A DNA stretch of 64,000 nt, from assembly GCF_035222275.1 (NCBI RefSeq), contig NC_085882.1, forward strand, positions 3,665,501 through 3,729,500. The letters run 5' to 3'. Shown here piece after piece: positions 21,498-32,739 of this stretch. The stretch comes from Podospora bellae-mahoneyi. Taxonomy: Eukaryota > Ascomycota > Sordariomycetes > Sordariales > Podosporaceae. Each line of letters begins with the position of its first letter. Within the stretch, counting starts at the first letter, position 1. A program made the translations under genes and the position numbers. The notes beneath the pieces were generated by a model, which did no database searches, was not told the origin of the DNA, and was given only the letters and a program-made list of their open reading frames with translations.

Positions 21498-23220
21498 TTT
21501 TTTATAAGGAAACTAGTGAAGGTATCTTGATCCAGCCAAGAATAATGGATTGTTGTGTGTATCGTGTATCTCGTTGCCGTATGTATGTATGTACCTCGAT
21601 GATATCGTTGATGAGTATGGAAACCGAAATAGGAAACTGAGTAGCAAATAAGAAGTCAAGGAAATGGGAAAAGAAAATGACAGAAGAAAAATGACAGACT
21701 CAAGCAAGCCAGGTGAGCATGATTGAGGGTGAACTGCCACGAGAAAAAACAGTGGCGGTGGACAATGGAGGAAAAGAGACAATGCGACTGTGTCGCGAAA
21801 CAATAACGAGGGGCAGGTGTTGACAATAAGAGAAAGCAAATGAATGGTGAATACACGGCCCGCACATGACCCAGGTTCCCAGACGATAGAGACAGGGCTG
21901 CTCTTTGTCGGTGTCGACAAAGCCATACAAGGTGAATTGCGACGCCATCTTGAAGCGCTCGCCTTAAGCGCCGGGGGCATGTGAGCCAGTCGTTTCTCCG
22001 TCCGGGGTCCTCCGGGGCGGCTGCCGAAACCACGTCGTCAAACTGCGAGGCGACCTCACATGACGGTCAGTCTCTGTTGATTGAACGGGATAAAAGTGGC
22101 TGAACCCGATCTTGCATTCAACGGTCTTGTTACATCGTGGGAGAACTCTGCGAGATCTGGCATCGGCTGTCACCAGGGCACTACCCGTCACGGAACCGGA
22201 GGATTTTGAGAGTTGAGTGTCCGCATGATTGACTGCTGGTGTTTGTTGTGTTGTGCATATCCATGTGTCTGCTCTGCGTGCCAGCCCAGTCGTCGCTCAT
22301 GGCTAGGATGATGATGGAACTTGAAGAAGATGACGATGCGAAACTGGAGGTGAATTGTTGGAGTTGCTCAGTTGTGGTTCGAAACGCACATCGAATGCCA
22401 AGCCACACCTGCCTGCTGCCGTGAGGCCAGCCACCCGCCTCACTTGCTGCCCGTTATTCTGCCTTCCAGCATATCGTACTTCAATACCTTGAAAGCTGAT
22501 TCTTCCGATGATTCTCCATTCAACATCTCAACTTACTTACACCATTCAGGTGACTCATCAAGTTGACCTCGCAGAGATCCCTTCATGAGCCGTCACTCTC
22601 GGAATTGTGCCAAGAGTCAAGACCAGACGGACGAGCTTGCCAATTGATTGGCTGACGTTGCTCAGGAACGGCGGCTACCAGCGATCCACTTTACCGGGGC
22701 GGGAGCTGTCAGCCAATCAACCGTCCAAGATCCCTAGCTTTAATTCTCAAAATAGCTTTCTTGCCATCTCTTTGTTTTCTGAGACTAGGCGACAATAACG
22801 CCTGGGGAAATTCGGTTTCGTCGGGGATATTATCTCATTCTGGAGCTACTAGTTTATCTTGGTGGCCAAAGCCAGGACATAACAATGCCATGCGCAACAT
22901 GAGTGTAGAGAGTCAAAAACAATCTGCAAGGGAACTCGGCAGCAGAGTATTGGTTTGATTAGCTGATGAGAGCAGAGCGAGTGACAGTTTCCAGGTAATG
23001 CTTTCTTGTATTTATGCTCACCATAGCTTCGCCATTCTGTTTGGCCTGCTCTTCCAGCCAAGAGAAATCATGTCGATATTCCTAGTGGTAAAGCCGTAAG
23101 GCAGCTGGAGCATGTTGAAGAAAAGCTTGAGCAAGATGAACCAAATCGAGACGGACATGTTCAGAAATACACGTAAGATGTATACACATAAATTTACATT
23201 GCTTCGCATCTGCTCATCCT
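21498..23220. other. Gene-free region upstream of prm1
   Basis: 1.7 kb that contains the prm1 leader and promoter and the 3' end of the ribosomal-protein gene. A GTAT(GTAT)n microsatellite occurs near 21578-21593. Open frames near 21700-21950 on the minus strand could be upstream frames in the prm1 leader. No domain is seen in any frame. Confidence 0.45.
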
Positions 23221-24084
23221 CTACACCTTCGCCTTCTTAGGGGCCTTCTTCGGTGCAGGCTTCTCCTTCATGAAGCCCTCATCCTTGGCCACCTCGACCT
23301 CGCCCAGTTCGAGAATCTGCTCACTACCTGTCTCCGCCAATATGGCATCCGTCTCCTTGATATACGCCTCCCTGCCCGCCTCATCCACCACCCTCCCATC
23401 CGGAAGCACATGCTGCCCAGTCGACGCTTCCGACCCCATCAAACCCAGCTTCTTCTTGGTATAAAACTGAATCTGCTTCTGCTCCATTTTGTACCTCTTG
23501 TTCTCCTCCCTCACCTGCTTCTCCAACACCCCGTCCACCAACCCCAACTGTTTCCTCTCGGCGGCGAACCTCTGCTTGACAGCCCTGGTCTGCATGATTC
23601 TCCAGCGTAACCTCCAGCCCCACGGACCCAGCTCCTTGATTCTGTTGGACTTGATCCCCAAGAGGTACTCATCCAGCCCGCCGACCTTGTCAATGGTCCG
23701 GAGGACCCGGGTGGTCAGCCTCGTCTGGACCCAGGTGCGGAGGGAGAGGGAAAAGAGGCGCTTGCGGTGGACGTTGGGGCGCCATGTTCGGCGGGTCTTG
23801 ATCTCGTTCTTCTCGGAGACGTTGTTGCCGTAGCGGATGGTGGCGTGGCCGTAGAGGCCGGTGTTGGACTGCTTGTAGTAGAGGCGGGGTCCGAGAGGGT
23901 AGGGGGGGATATGGGGGGCTTGGCCAGTGGGCGAGGGGATGGGGCCGCCGGAAGGTCTGTTTTGGTTGTAGAGTTGGGAGGGGGTGGTGGAGAAGGAGCG
24001 GATGGGGAGGGTGAATGTGCCGGTGGTGGTAGTGGTGGTTGTCGCCGCGCGGAGGCAGGTTCTCGCTGGGAGGAGGGCTGACAT
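23221..24084 (-). CDS. mrpl24: Mitochondrial large-subunit ribosomal protein bL28m (MRPL24)
   Basis: A 287-residue, single-exon gene. The start at 24084 begins a Ser/Thr/Arg-rich targeting peptide (MSALLPARTCLRAATTTTT). A stretch around GLYGHATIRYGNNVSEKNE and KTRRTWRPNVHRKRLFS is the bL28 ribosomal core, with the conserved RTWRPN signature that contacts 23S-type rRNA. The C-terminal half is fungal-specific, helical and lysine-rich, ending KKAPKKAKV. It belongs to the mitoribosome large subunit in the matrix. The frame is open further upstream to 24366 but those residues are not conserved in type and precede the obvious targeting peptide. It is divergently transcribed from the probable augmin gene, so the 387-nt interval is a shared promoter. 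Confidence 0.9.
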   Translation of the reverse strand: MSALLPARTCLRAATTTTTTTGTFTLPIRSFSTTPSQLYNQNRPSGGPIPSPTGQAPHIPPYPLGPRLYYKQSNTGLYGHATIRYGNNVSEKNEIKTRRTWRPNVHRKRLFSLSLRTWVQTRLTTRVLRTIDKVGGLDEYLLGIKSNRIKELGPWGWRLRWRIMQTRAVKQRFAAERKQLGLVDGVLEKQVREENKRYKMEQKQIQFYTKKKLGLMGSEASTGQHVLPDGRVVDEAGREAYIKETDAILAETGSEQILELGEVEVAKDEGFMKEKPAPKKAPKKAKV

Positions 24085-24471
24085 TGTGATGTGGTGTGCT
24101 GCCCACGGGGGGCAATTTGGTGGTGTGAAAAAGGGGAAAACTATCGCGGTAGCATTGGCTGGGGTCGGGTTGGTGCACGAGGCGCAATTGACGGAGTGGG
24201 CGCCCAAACTCACAGGCGACTGACAATAGCAGCGACGACGGCGACAGCGACGACGAGGTTGAGCTCCAAAAATTCGAGCAGCCGAAATGCATGGGTTGTG
24301 GCAGCCGGTGCCGGTTGCCCATGGTTGGGTGTCCAGGAGCTTGGACCACCCACTGTCAGCACTCACTCACTCTCAGGGACCCTTGTCTCTCACTCATCGC
24401 GACTCTCACTCATCGACGACTTACACCTTCTTTCAACTCATCTTTTTCAAAACAAAAAAAAAACAGCCAAA
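24085..24471. promoter_or_regulatory. Divergent promoter, bL28m and augmin-like gene
   Basis: 387 nt between two start codons facing away from each other. It contains repeated CACTCACT/TCTCAC words near 24360-24420 and an A9 tract right before the plus-strand start. No TATA box is clear. Confidence 0.45.
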
Positions 24472-25637
24472 ATGATACCCCCTATTGACGATCTGGTTCT
24501 GCAGCAAAATCCCGAATTTGCAGCTCTTTACACCACCCTCACAACAGTCATCCTCAATCCCGATGCCTCCACACGAAAAGACCCCAAGGCCAAAAAGCGA
24601 GCTGCGGTGAGAAAGGTGCCGCTTACACCTCTTTTTGTCGTCCATGTTCACATAGGTACTGACCCCCGAACCAGGAACTCGACACCCACCGGCTCAAAAC
24701 AGCCAAACATCACCTCCTCATCAACGCCATCTCCACCGCCCACCCAACAACAGAACAACCACCCCCTCCAGCTCAAGAAAAACCATCCCTCCTCCGCCAC
24801 CGCTCAACCCGCTCCCGCTCCGAATCCCAACCCCTGAAACCATCCGATCCCCTCCCGCCACCCCTCCCCCTGGCCCAACCAAAACCCCCTCCCCTCCCTC
24901 AGTCCCTCCTCGACCTCCTCCTCCTCCTACCCCCCCTTTTGTCCCCCAGCTCCCCCATCCCTCCCTCCCAGCTCCCCCTCTTGCTATCCTCCCCCCCATT
25001 CTCCCTCCTCCCCTCCCACGTCCCCCTCCTCTCCTCGTTCTTGTCTCAAACCCTCCACACCAGCGCCTTAACCCTCGCCCGCCTCTCCCAACCAAACACC
25101 AACCCCTCCTTCCTCCACCGCTCCATCCCTTCCCTCCCAGCCTTCACCCTCACCCAGCTCGAAACCCTCCACCACAAGAAATACTCCCTCCTCCGCTCCC
25201 GCCTCTCCCTCGCCGTCTCGGTCAGCAACCTCCTCAATCAGCAAATCCTCATCCTCTCCAAGCTGATCAGGTCCCTCGAGGCCAAACACGGTCCCGTATC
25301 TCGATGGCTAGAATACTCGGCCTCCGAAAGGGCCCTCGTCGCGCAGAAGCAAGAGCTCGAGATCAAATCTGTCAGTCGGGCGCTCAAAAAAGAGGTTTAC
25401 AGTCCAGAGGTCGCCACGGCGTTGGGGAATTACTCTCGACATCTGAGGGATGCCAAGTCGCGGTTAGAAGAGAGAATCAAGGGGCTGGAGGGGGAGCTGG
25501 GGGAGTATCACCACCAAGACGCAAGCACGGAAAGGGAAAAGACGAGGAAAATGAGGGAAATGGCGAGGGTGTATGCTGACATGGGGAGGCAGTTGGACGA
25601 GGTCAGAAAGGATTTGGAGAGGTTGGATACTGCTTGA
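24472..25637 (+). CDS. Probable HAUS augmin-like complex subunit 4
   Basis: Two exons (24472-24606 and 24675-25637) with a 68-nt intron (GTGAGA donor; TACTGAC branch; CCAG acceptor) give 365 residues, near the length of HAUS4. The N-terminus MIPPIDDLVLQQNPEFAALY with LNPDAST, then ELDTHRLKTAKHHLLINAI, resembles what I recall of fungal HAUS4-type proteins. A proline- and serine-rich segment is followed by helical heptads and a C-terminal coiled coil (about residues 285-365). Augmin binds microtubules and recruits gamma-tubulin to nucleate new branches in the spindle. The assignment rests on remembered similarity and overall shape, so it is moderate. The alternative acceptor at CATAG is excluded because its frame meets a stop or leaves the coding frame. 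Confidence 0.6.
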
Positions 25638-25856
25638 GAGGGAGAATCAAATCAAATCAAGCCATGCTTCTTTTTGTGTACAAGCCCAATCCCATCCATC
25701 GTCTATAGATACGATAAATCTTTGTCTATACGACAAGGCATCTTTTTTCTTCCCTTCACACACACGCGCGCGCAAAACAAAAAAGAAACCCAACCACCCA
25801 AAATGTACTCCGGAAATTTTTCATGTTTTACTTCATTACATTATTTTTACAGGTGT

Positions 25857-27490
25857 TCAACCGGTAACCTTGAAGATGGCCTCGGCCAGTCTCCCGACGT
25901 TGCCGGTGGTGATGCCAGCAACCGAGATTCTGCCGTCGCGGGTGGCGTAGACGCTGTGCTCCTTGGCCAGCGCATCCATCTGCTCGGGCGACAGGCCAGT
26001 GTAGGCAAACATGCCAATCTGGCTGGTGATGTGGCTCCAGTCGTGCTTGCTGCCGAGCTTCTCGAGGTTCTCCTTGAGGAGGGCACGCATGGTGATGATG
26101 CGATCGGCCATCTCCTTGACCTCGACGAGCCACTGGTCGTAGAGGGCGGGGGTGTTGAGGATCTCGGCGGCGATGCGGGCACCGTGGATGGGGGGGTTGG
26201 AGTACATGGGGCGGACGAGGATCTTAATCTGGGAGTCGACGCGCTTCTTCTCCTCGGCGCTCTCGCAGACGATGGAGAAGGCACCGATGCGCTCGCCGTA
26301 GAGACCCATGTTCTTGGCGAACGACTGGGAGAGAGCAACGTTGTGACCCTGGGCGACAAAGTGGCGGACGGCAAAGGCATCCTTGTGGATGTCACCCGAG
26401 GCAAAGCCCTGGTAGGCCATGTCGAAGAAGGAGTAGTGACCCTTGGCCTTGACGGCCGCCTCGATCTCCTTCCACTGCTCGGGGGTAGGGTCGACACCGG
26501 TGGGGTTGTGGGCGCAGGCGTGGAAGAGGAAGATGGAGCCGTTGGGGGCCTTGTTGATGTCGGCGATCATGCCCTCGAAGTCGAGGCCGATGGTCTCCTT
26601 GTTGTAGTAGGCGTACTTCTCCACGGCGAGGCCGGAATCCTTGAAGACGGCGGCGTGGTTGGCCCACGAGGGCTGGGGAATGTAGATGGTCTTTGCGCCG
26701 GGGAAGAACCTGGCGAGGAAAGCGCCGCCAATGCGGAGGGCGCCAGTACCGGAGATGGACTGGGTGATGGCGACACGGTCGAGGGCCGGGGAGTCCTTGC
26801 CATAGGCGAGAACGGCAGCGGCCTTGGTGAACTCGGGGACACCGGTGATGCCAGCGTACTCCTTGTTGAGGCGCGAGGCAATCACCTTCTCCTCAGCCTG
26901 ACGGACAGAGGGCAGGACATAGGGCTTTCCAGCGTCATCGCGGTAGGCGCCGACACCTTGAGGGGGGGTTGTTAGTCTCGCGCGCGGGATATTCGCTTTT
27001 GGGGACGGGAACGGAACGAACCGAGGTTGATCTTCTTGTCGAAAGTGTCGGCCTTGAAAGCTTCCGTGATACCTGGAGACAAGCAACAGACGTCAGTTTT
27101 CGGTCTTGGGTCTGGGACGCCTTGCGCAAAGGCAACTGGGAGGAACAAACACACCAAGAATGGCCTGTGAAGAGTCATCGACGGGTCCTGGTGGTTAGCA
27201 AAACGTCATACGACACTGGACACTACCTCATGCGCGCGCGAGGAACCGTCGGGAAGACTGGTGGTAGGGTGACAGGAAACATACATCCTGTTGCAGAAGA
27301 ACGTTAGCTACTGACCGTTGCGCAAAGGCAACCACGCCGTTGACGCCGTTGGCACGGTTGGACAGATCAACCAAAAACATACTGGGGGACCTTGAGGGAC
27401 ATTGGCCCACGTAGAAGCAGCGCGGAGGGTGAACTGGGCGCGGCCAGCAAGGGCGGCCCGGCGCGAAACCACTCTGAGGGAGGAAAGCAT
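25857..27490 (-). CDS. Aspartate aminotransferase, mitochondrial
   Basis: Five predicted exons encode 423 residues: 27490-27383, a 3-nt exon 27287-27285, a 10-nt exon 27164-27155, 27072-27022 and 26956-25857. The N-terminus ([20 protein letters not shown]) is a mitochondrial targeting peptide. Joining yields GPP-D-AILG-ITEAFK and [20 protein letters not shown], as in mitochondrial aminotransferases (human GOT2 reads GPPDPILGVTEAFK). The enzyme moves an amino group between aspartate and 2-oxoglutarate using pyridoxal phosphate, linking the malate-aspartate shuttle and amino-acid metabolism. The PLP-lysine region [16 protein letters not shown] and the substrate-arginine region near the C-terminus are present. 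All introns have GT-AG ends and CTAAC or CTGAC branch words. The two tiny exons are discussed under findings. Confidence 0.92.
27285..27287 (-). other. Predicted 3-nt microexon (GAT, Asp)
   Basis: On the minus strand the word GAT stands between an acceptor (GCTAACGTTCTTCTGCAACAG) written here as branch GCTAAC plus end CAACAG, and a consensus donor GTATGT. Including it supplies the conserved aspartate after GPP. Skipping it would keep the frame but lose that residue. Confidence 0.72.
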
Positions 27491-28551
27491 CTTGCGTCTC
27501 GTCTGTCTGTCTCTCTGAGGAGGTGTCAGTGTCGAGGTGAAGGAGATAGAAACAACACAGGAATGACGGTTGGGAAGGTGTGGATTTTACCTCGCCGATC
27601 TGGCAGTTCTAGAGTCTACCGAGTTTCTTGGGTAGTGAGCTGTGGTTCGATGCGCCTTCGAAATGGGGGGGGTGGGGGGGGGTTCAAGTGGCTTGTGGGT
27701 GGGTGGTTCCCCATCACATCACCTGTTGGAGGTGGGGCAGAAAAGTTTTTGACCAATTGTTGTGCTGCAAACCCGAGCAGCATCCCACGAACGGTGCCGC
27801 CACGGAGCTGGATTCCGTCCACCCCCGACCTCGGCCGAGCTACCCCGGCCTCAATGTGACTCTTTCTGGCGGCTGAATGCAATCCAGCTGTCATCTTTTC
27901 TCTTTTTGCTCTCCCTTATGGCCATCAATCAGCGAGGCTGTAGCTGAGAGTCTGGACTTGTTTCGGCGTTTAGGGTTCAACCACAGCTTTTGGGGAAATG
28001 GAGGGCAATGAGGGGTAGCTGTTGATGTTGCTGGGCCAACCACTCTAACACCGATTTACTAGGGAGGTAGCTGACATGTGAACACCATGAAGGCCTATGC
28101 ACTGCTTCAGAGGTTGTGAGATGACAAGTTAATCGATGAGATCAGATGAAGTTGCCTTCCACTTCAGTTCTGTGTAATGGCTGATTCGATGTTTGGAAAA
28201 TCGTCATCGCGTTTGCCTTCGGTCTCACCTCTCACGGCAACCACATCATCACAATGCAACGCTGGCGTGTGCGAGCCGGAATAGGGGCTCAGGGGTAAGG
28301 GTCAGCACACACTCCCCTTTACTAATCGGGCTCGATGCATCTACGGGTGCAACCAGCATGGCAATCATGGAAAATTCTTGACGCCAGTTGGTAGCAAACA
28401 CGGGTGTCGCAGTGTCACTGTCATCCCATCCACGTATCTGCTTAAACATCACCCACCAGTATAAGTTGACCTCTGAGCACGCCATCATCTACTATCACCA
28501 TCATCAAAGACAGTTCAAGACTGCTACATCATCGCCACCACCACCACCACA
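27491..28551. other. Gene-free spacer
   Basis: Contains the aspartate aminotransferase promoter and leader (first ~200 nt, including a G-rich word near 27665-27680) and the CFEM gene promoter near the right end. CACCATCATC/CCACCACCACC repeats form the leader just before the CFEM start. No other gene is seen. Confidence 0.5.
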
Positions 28552-29706
28552 ATGCATCTCCACCCAACCATCCCGCTTGTCGTCTTCCTGGCTCGGGCCT
28601 CGGCCCAGGTTCACAGGATGGAGTTCGCCGACTCCTCCTCCCCCTCCATGCGCTCGCTGGCCGCCGAGTGCCCTGCAACAGCTGAGATGCCCAAGTGCGC
28701 CGTATGTTTTCCCTCTATTATACCCTCGGTTTGACACTAACACGAAAACCAGATCAGCTGCATCGACACGGCCGCGTCCTCCAACGGCTGCCCAACCGCC
28801 TCCGACCTCACCTGCCAGTGCAACAACTGGGCCGCCATCCAGCAAGCCGCCGCCCCCTGCGTCATCGCCGCCTGCGCGGCAAAAGCCCCCGATGTCCTCT
28901 CCGTCGCGAGCGAGATCTGCTCCCAGTGCGCCGGCGTCCCGGTCGCCCAGACCATGAACGGGGAGGCGAACTTGCAGTGGGCGGCTGCTCAGCCTACGGG
29001 GAAGGCGTCGGTTCGTCGTAGTCAGGAGGGCCAGCTTCGCGATTGGGAGGATCTCTGGGTGGATGAGGAAGGGAAGGGGTGGGTGACCTTGCCGAGGAGG
29101 GCTGTCGTTGGTGCCGTGGCCAAGGAGACGGGACGGCCGGTGGTGCCGAGGGAGGTTTTGGAGCAAGACGGAGACAGGAAGATGCTGGCCCGGGCTGACC
29201 GCAAGCCGTTGGGACCGATCGACGTCAACTCCCTTGACCTTTCAGAAACGGGTCCCGAGCTCCCTGACTTTGGGTCTGGCAAGTCAACGGACCCTAAGGA
29301 GCCTGACTTTGGCACTGACGGGGCCCTCTCTTTCCACTCCGAGGGCCCGGAGCTTCCTGACTTCTGGTCGGACGAGTCCCAGGGCCCCGAGCTGCCCGGC
29401 TTTGGGTCTGAAAAGTCCAAGGGTCCCGAGCTGGCCGACTTTGGCGGCGAGCCCACTGAGCTTCACCCTTGCTGGCCAGCAGGCTACCGGGGCTCTGGAA
29501 GCTTGCGGTCATGTGATGATTTGCCCGACCACGACGGTGACAGCCTTGGCGGAGCTGAGGAGAAGGATTTCGACCGGACGAGATCCCGCACGTGGAAGAG
29601 AAAGACTGATCTTGTTTATGAAAAGGAGGAGCAGGAGAGGTTGAGGCACTTGAAGGATATGAAGGAGCAGGAGAAGCAGGGTGAGCAGATGAAGTGGACG
29701 TGGTAG
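28552..29706 (+). CDS. CFEM-domain secreted protein with acidic repeats
   Basis: Exons 28552-28701 and 28753-29706 (51-nt intron) give 367 residues. An N-terminal hydrophobic stretch (IPLVVFLARASAQ) works as a signal peptide. The CFEM domain follows with its cysteine set: AECPATAEMPKCA, ISCIDTAASSNGCP, DLTCQCNNW, APCVIAACAAKAP and EICSQC. CFEM domains are extracellular and in several fungi bind heme or act at the cell surface or in host contact. After about residue 200 comes an unusual repeat array built on G-P-E-L-P-D-F-(G/W)-S, then a charged, helical tail ending QGEQMKWTW. There is no GPI signal at the C-terminus, so it is probably released or wall-associated. No close relative of the whole protein is recalled. 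Confidence 0.85.
29230..29460 (+). repeat. In-frame acidic peptide repeat array
   Basis: Encodes about five degenerate copies of a 12-16 residue unit with core GPELPDF, KEPDFG, GPELPDFW, GPELPGFG and GPELADFG, separated by short Ser/Lys/Glu linkers. Confidence 0.75.
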
Positions 29707-29869
29707 AACGCAAACAGGAATGCCTCCACTGAGGGAGGTGGGTGCAAGAAGGACTGAAAAGAAGGATTTAGATTGATGATGGTGATGGTATCATTAAATT
29801 CATGCTGATCGCTCTACCTCGCACTCCCCGTCTATGTCTATCTCTGTGTCTGTACCCATTTTCCACCAC

Positions 29870-31035
29870 TCAAAGGGAAGCCTTGGCCTCGGGCTCGTTC
29901 TCCAAGACGAATCTGTATCTCGGCGCTCCCTTCTCGAAATCGACAATAGCCTGGTTGGCGTCCTTCATGGGGATGGTAGAAATCCACGGCTTGACACCCT
30001 TGGCGAGGGCCAAGTCGAACATCTCCCTGATGTCATCCGGGCTGCCGATCAAACTGCCAGTGATCTTGATGCGCTTGAAGATCAAGGGCTTCTGCTGGAA
30101 GGTTGGGAAGCCGTCATCGGGCAGACCGACCTGCACAAAGACACCATCAAACTTGAGCAGGTTGAAGTAGTCCTGTACCGGCATGTCGGTCTGGCTGACA
30201 GTGCAGACGATCAAATCGATGGTGTTGGCGTGGGTCTTGCCCCATCTGGGGTCCTCGGCGGTAGCGATGAACTCGTCAGCGCCCATCTTGAGGGCGTCCT
30301 CTTTCTTGGCGTTTGTTCTAGAGATGACAACGACCTTGTCCGCACCGAGAGCCTTGGCCCACATGACACCAAAGTGGCCGAGGCCACCGAGACCGACGAT
30401 GCCGACTGTCTTGCCGGGACCGGCGCCGTGGTGCTTGAGGGGAGCGTAGGTGGTCACACCACCGCACAACATCGGAGCGGCCTCGGCGCTGGAGATGCCC
30501 TCGGGAATCTTGACGGCGAAGCGGGCGGGAACGCGGTTGTAGGTGGCGTAACCACCGTAGGACTTGCCACCGTTGAGGTAGACGCCGTTGTAGGTACCGA
30601 CGTGCCTGTTGGGGCAGTAGTTCTCCTGGCCAGACTCGCAGGCCTCGCAAGGCTTGCCCATGCGGCTGCAGCAAGAGTCAGACTGGGCACCAACACCCAC
30701 GCGGTCGCCGAGAGCAAGGTGCTTGACTTGAGAACCGACTCTGACGACCTTGCCGACGATTTCGTGACCAACGCAGCATGGGTAGAGAGTTGGGCCCTGG
30801 TGTTTCACGTTAGCATTCCGTGCTGGCTCGGGAGTCTCGGAAAGATTTGGTGAGGACAACATACCCATCCGGAGCGGAGAGTGTGAAGGTCGCTGCCGCA
30901 GATACCGCAGTGAGAGATCTTGATATCGATGTCGGTCTCCTCCCAAGGCTTGGGCTCAAACTCGCCCCATTGCATCTTGCCCTCGGCCGAGCTGGCATCG
31001 AGGCCAAGCCATCCTTCAAACTTGTAGTCGGTCAT
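29870..31035 (-). CDS. NADP-dependent zinc alcohol dehydrogenase (ADH6/cinnamyl type)
   Basis: Two exons, 31035-30865 and 30796-29870, separated by a 68-nt intron (GTATGT donor, GCTAAC branch, ACCAG end), give 365 residues. Catalytic zinc ligands are visible: Cys in HCGICGSD, His-Glu in CCVGHEIVG. The structural zinc lobe has CEACESGQENYCPN. The nucleotide-binding turn is GLGGLGHFGV, followed by SRTNAKKEDALKMGAD, consistent with NADP(H). The family (yeast ADH6/ADH7) reduces aromatic and branched aldehydes such as cinnamaldehyde and veratraldehyde in the cytosol, often for detoxification of plant-derived aldehydes. The substrate cannot be deduced. Length and all motifs are complete. It runs convergent with the CFEM gene, with only 163 nt between stops. 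Confidence 0.94.
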
Positions 31036-32739
31036 TTTTGATTATTTCGAAAGGGCGGCTGAGTTCAAGTCTGGGAAAAGACTGGGCAAGTAAGGGTATC
31101 AAAGATGAGGTAGAGGTAGAGGTGATGATGAAAGAACAGGACCAGACACAAAACTCAGAGTGAGTGAGGAAACGACGAGATATATACCACCCCCCCATCC
31201 CCCCCTTCCCTTCCCTTCTCCTCCGCGGCATCTATTACCAATGCCCAGAACCATGAGCGACTCCATAGATTGCGCTCGAATCCATTTTCCTGTTTCGAAA
31301 TCTCCACCTTGCCGAGTATCAAAATTAGTAATGCAGCTTGTTGTACTGGGCTGTCACGGACTGAATAGTGCATCTTCACGATACAGGTAGTTGTTCCGGC
31401 ACCGGGGCCTCCCTGTTGCTACCTAATCTTTTCCCGGTAATTCTTTTCGCCGAAGAAAGCACGTCTTTTCTTTGCAGAAAAGCCATCACGAGTGGTACCT
31501 ATCTTACCAAGCGTGGCAAAACAGTAGGCTAGCGCCAAACAGAAGAAAAAAATCCCATGTTGTTGTTCCAGGACCCCGTTTCTAGATTCCGAAAATTCCG
31601 ACAGGGCGGGATGACGAAATCGTCGATAAGGCGAAAACATGGTGGAGTTTAGATAAAGTCGGTGGATAACGATCTATCGTGAGTATCCAGTCAGAGGTGA
31701 ATCGTGACGGCACCAGCAAAATCGAGTCAAGGATTTGCCTCCGACGCCAAAAGGCCGAGTCTCGGGAAGTGGGGCCCAACTCGACAAGATTGTTTCAACA
31801 TTTTCAACATGACTTTTTGATTAAGGTAAGGTCTTTGTAAAGAGGATCCAGGTTTGTAGATTAGACGGCCCAAGCTCTATCAAGACCCGGTGGACAACAT
31901 TAGGTAAGCTATGTGTAGCGTAGTCCCTATATCTTGTGGACATCAACTTGAATTTCACCAGATATCAAAAGATGGAAACGAATCAGGATTGATATCGTTG
32001 AAATCAGTAGTTGGACGCATCATGATCTGAGTTCGCCTTCCGTCTTCACGGCTACCTCGGTCCCAGATTACATCACAGGATTTGATTTTTTTTTTTATTT
32101 TTTTTATTTTTTTTTGAGTAACTTGTATTGGCCTTTTAGGTAATGCGAGTTGCGCTTAAGGGAGACGGCGGCCCAAGGGCAAGCCATGGAGATGAGGGTT
32201 GGTCAATGTTGGGGATATGATTATGAGGGACAGACTCAAGGGGATATGATTGAACGGGCAGTAACTGTGTGATGGGTTGCTGGTTGGGGTGTTGCAGGTT
32301 GGGGTGGATATTGTGTAGGTGAAGCATTACATAGTATCAGGGATGAGGTTGGATGAGATCAAAGCGCAGGCGGGGAACGATGCCCTTAAGGTGGATGTTA
32401 AGCTGGAGCCTAGAGGTTATTGCGGTTTAGGTTTAGGGCGTGTGCAACATTGGTATAGCGTTGTGTGTTGTTGGCACAGGGGTGTGATGACAGCCAACAC
32501 CAGCCGCAGATTCTGACCAGGGTACCAACTCGTCCGCTGCCTTGGGTCAATGGTACCACCTCAATAAGCGCACGTATGGGATGTCACTTCGTCGACCCGG
32601 TTCCTGGGCTCGGCAGGCAAAGTCGTCTTATAAAAACCAAGTCAACATCCCCTTTTTCAACCACACATAAACACCAACACCAACATCAACATCAACATCA
32701 ACATCAACATCAACATCAACACCAGCATCAACAGACAAG
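31036..32739. other. Gene-free region with T-rich tract
   Basis: Contains the promoter of the alcohol dehydrogenase (near 31036-31300), a T-rich run at 32086-32115 and, at the right end, the promoter of the propeller gene with a TATA word (cttataaaa, about 32628). No protein gene is supported in between. Confidence 0.5.
32671..32732 (+). repeat. (CAACAT)n hexanucleotide repeat in a 5' leader
   Basis: About ten tandem units of CAACAT/CAACAC end 8 nt before the start codon of the next gene, so they are transcribed as its 5' untranslated leader. Confidence 0.85.

Noticed and set aside
21700-21948. Small minus-strand frame MASQFTLYGFVDTDKEQ upstream of prm1
   Set aside because: Too short and without domain; more likely an upstream frame in the prm1 leader, if it is transcribed at all.
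22239-22424. Small frame starting with a hydrophobic, signal-like stretch (MFVVLCISMCLLCVPA)
   Set aside because: The rest is short and irregular, there is no promoter or splice support, and such stretches arise by chance.
25674-26975. 433-codon open frame antisense to aspartate aminotransferase
   Set aside because: Same explanation; the minus-strand product is a well-conserved enzyme and the plus-strand product has no recognisable domain.
29834-30853. 339-codon open frame antisense to the alcohol dehydrogenase
   Set aside because: Shadow of the minus-strand enzyme; no domain.
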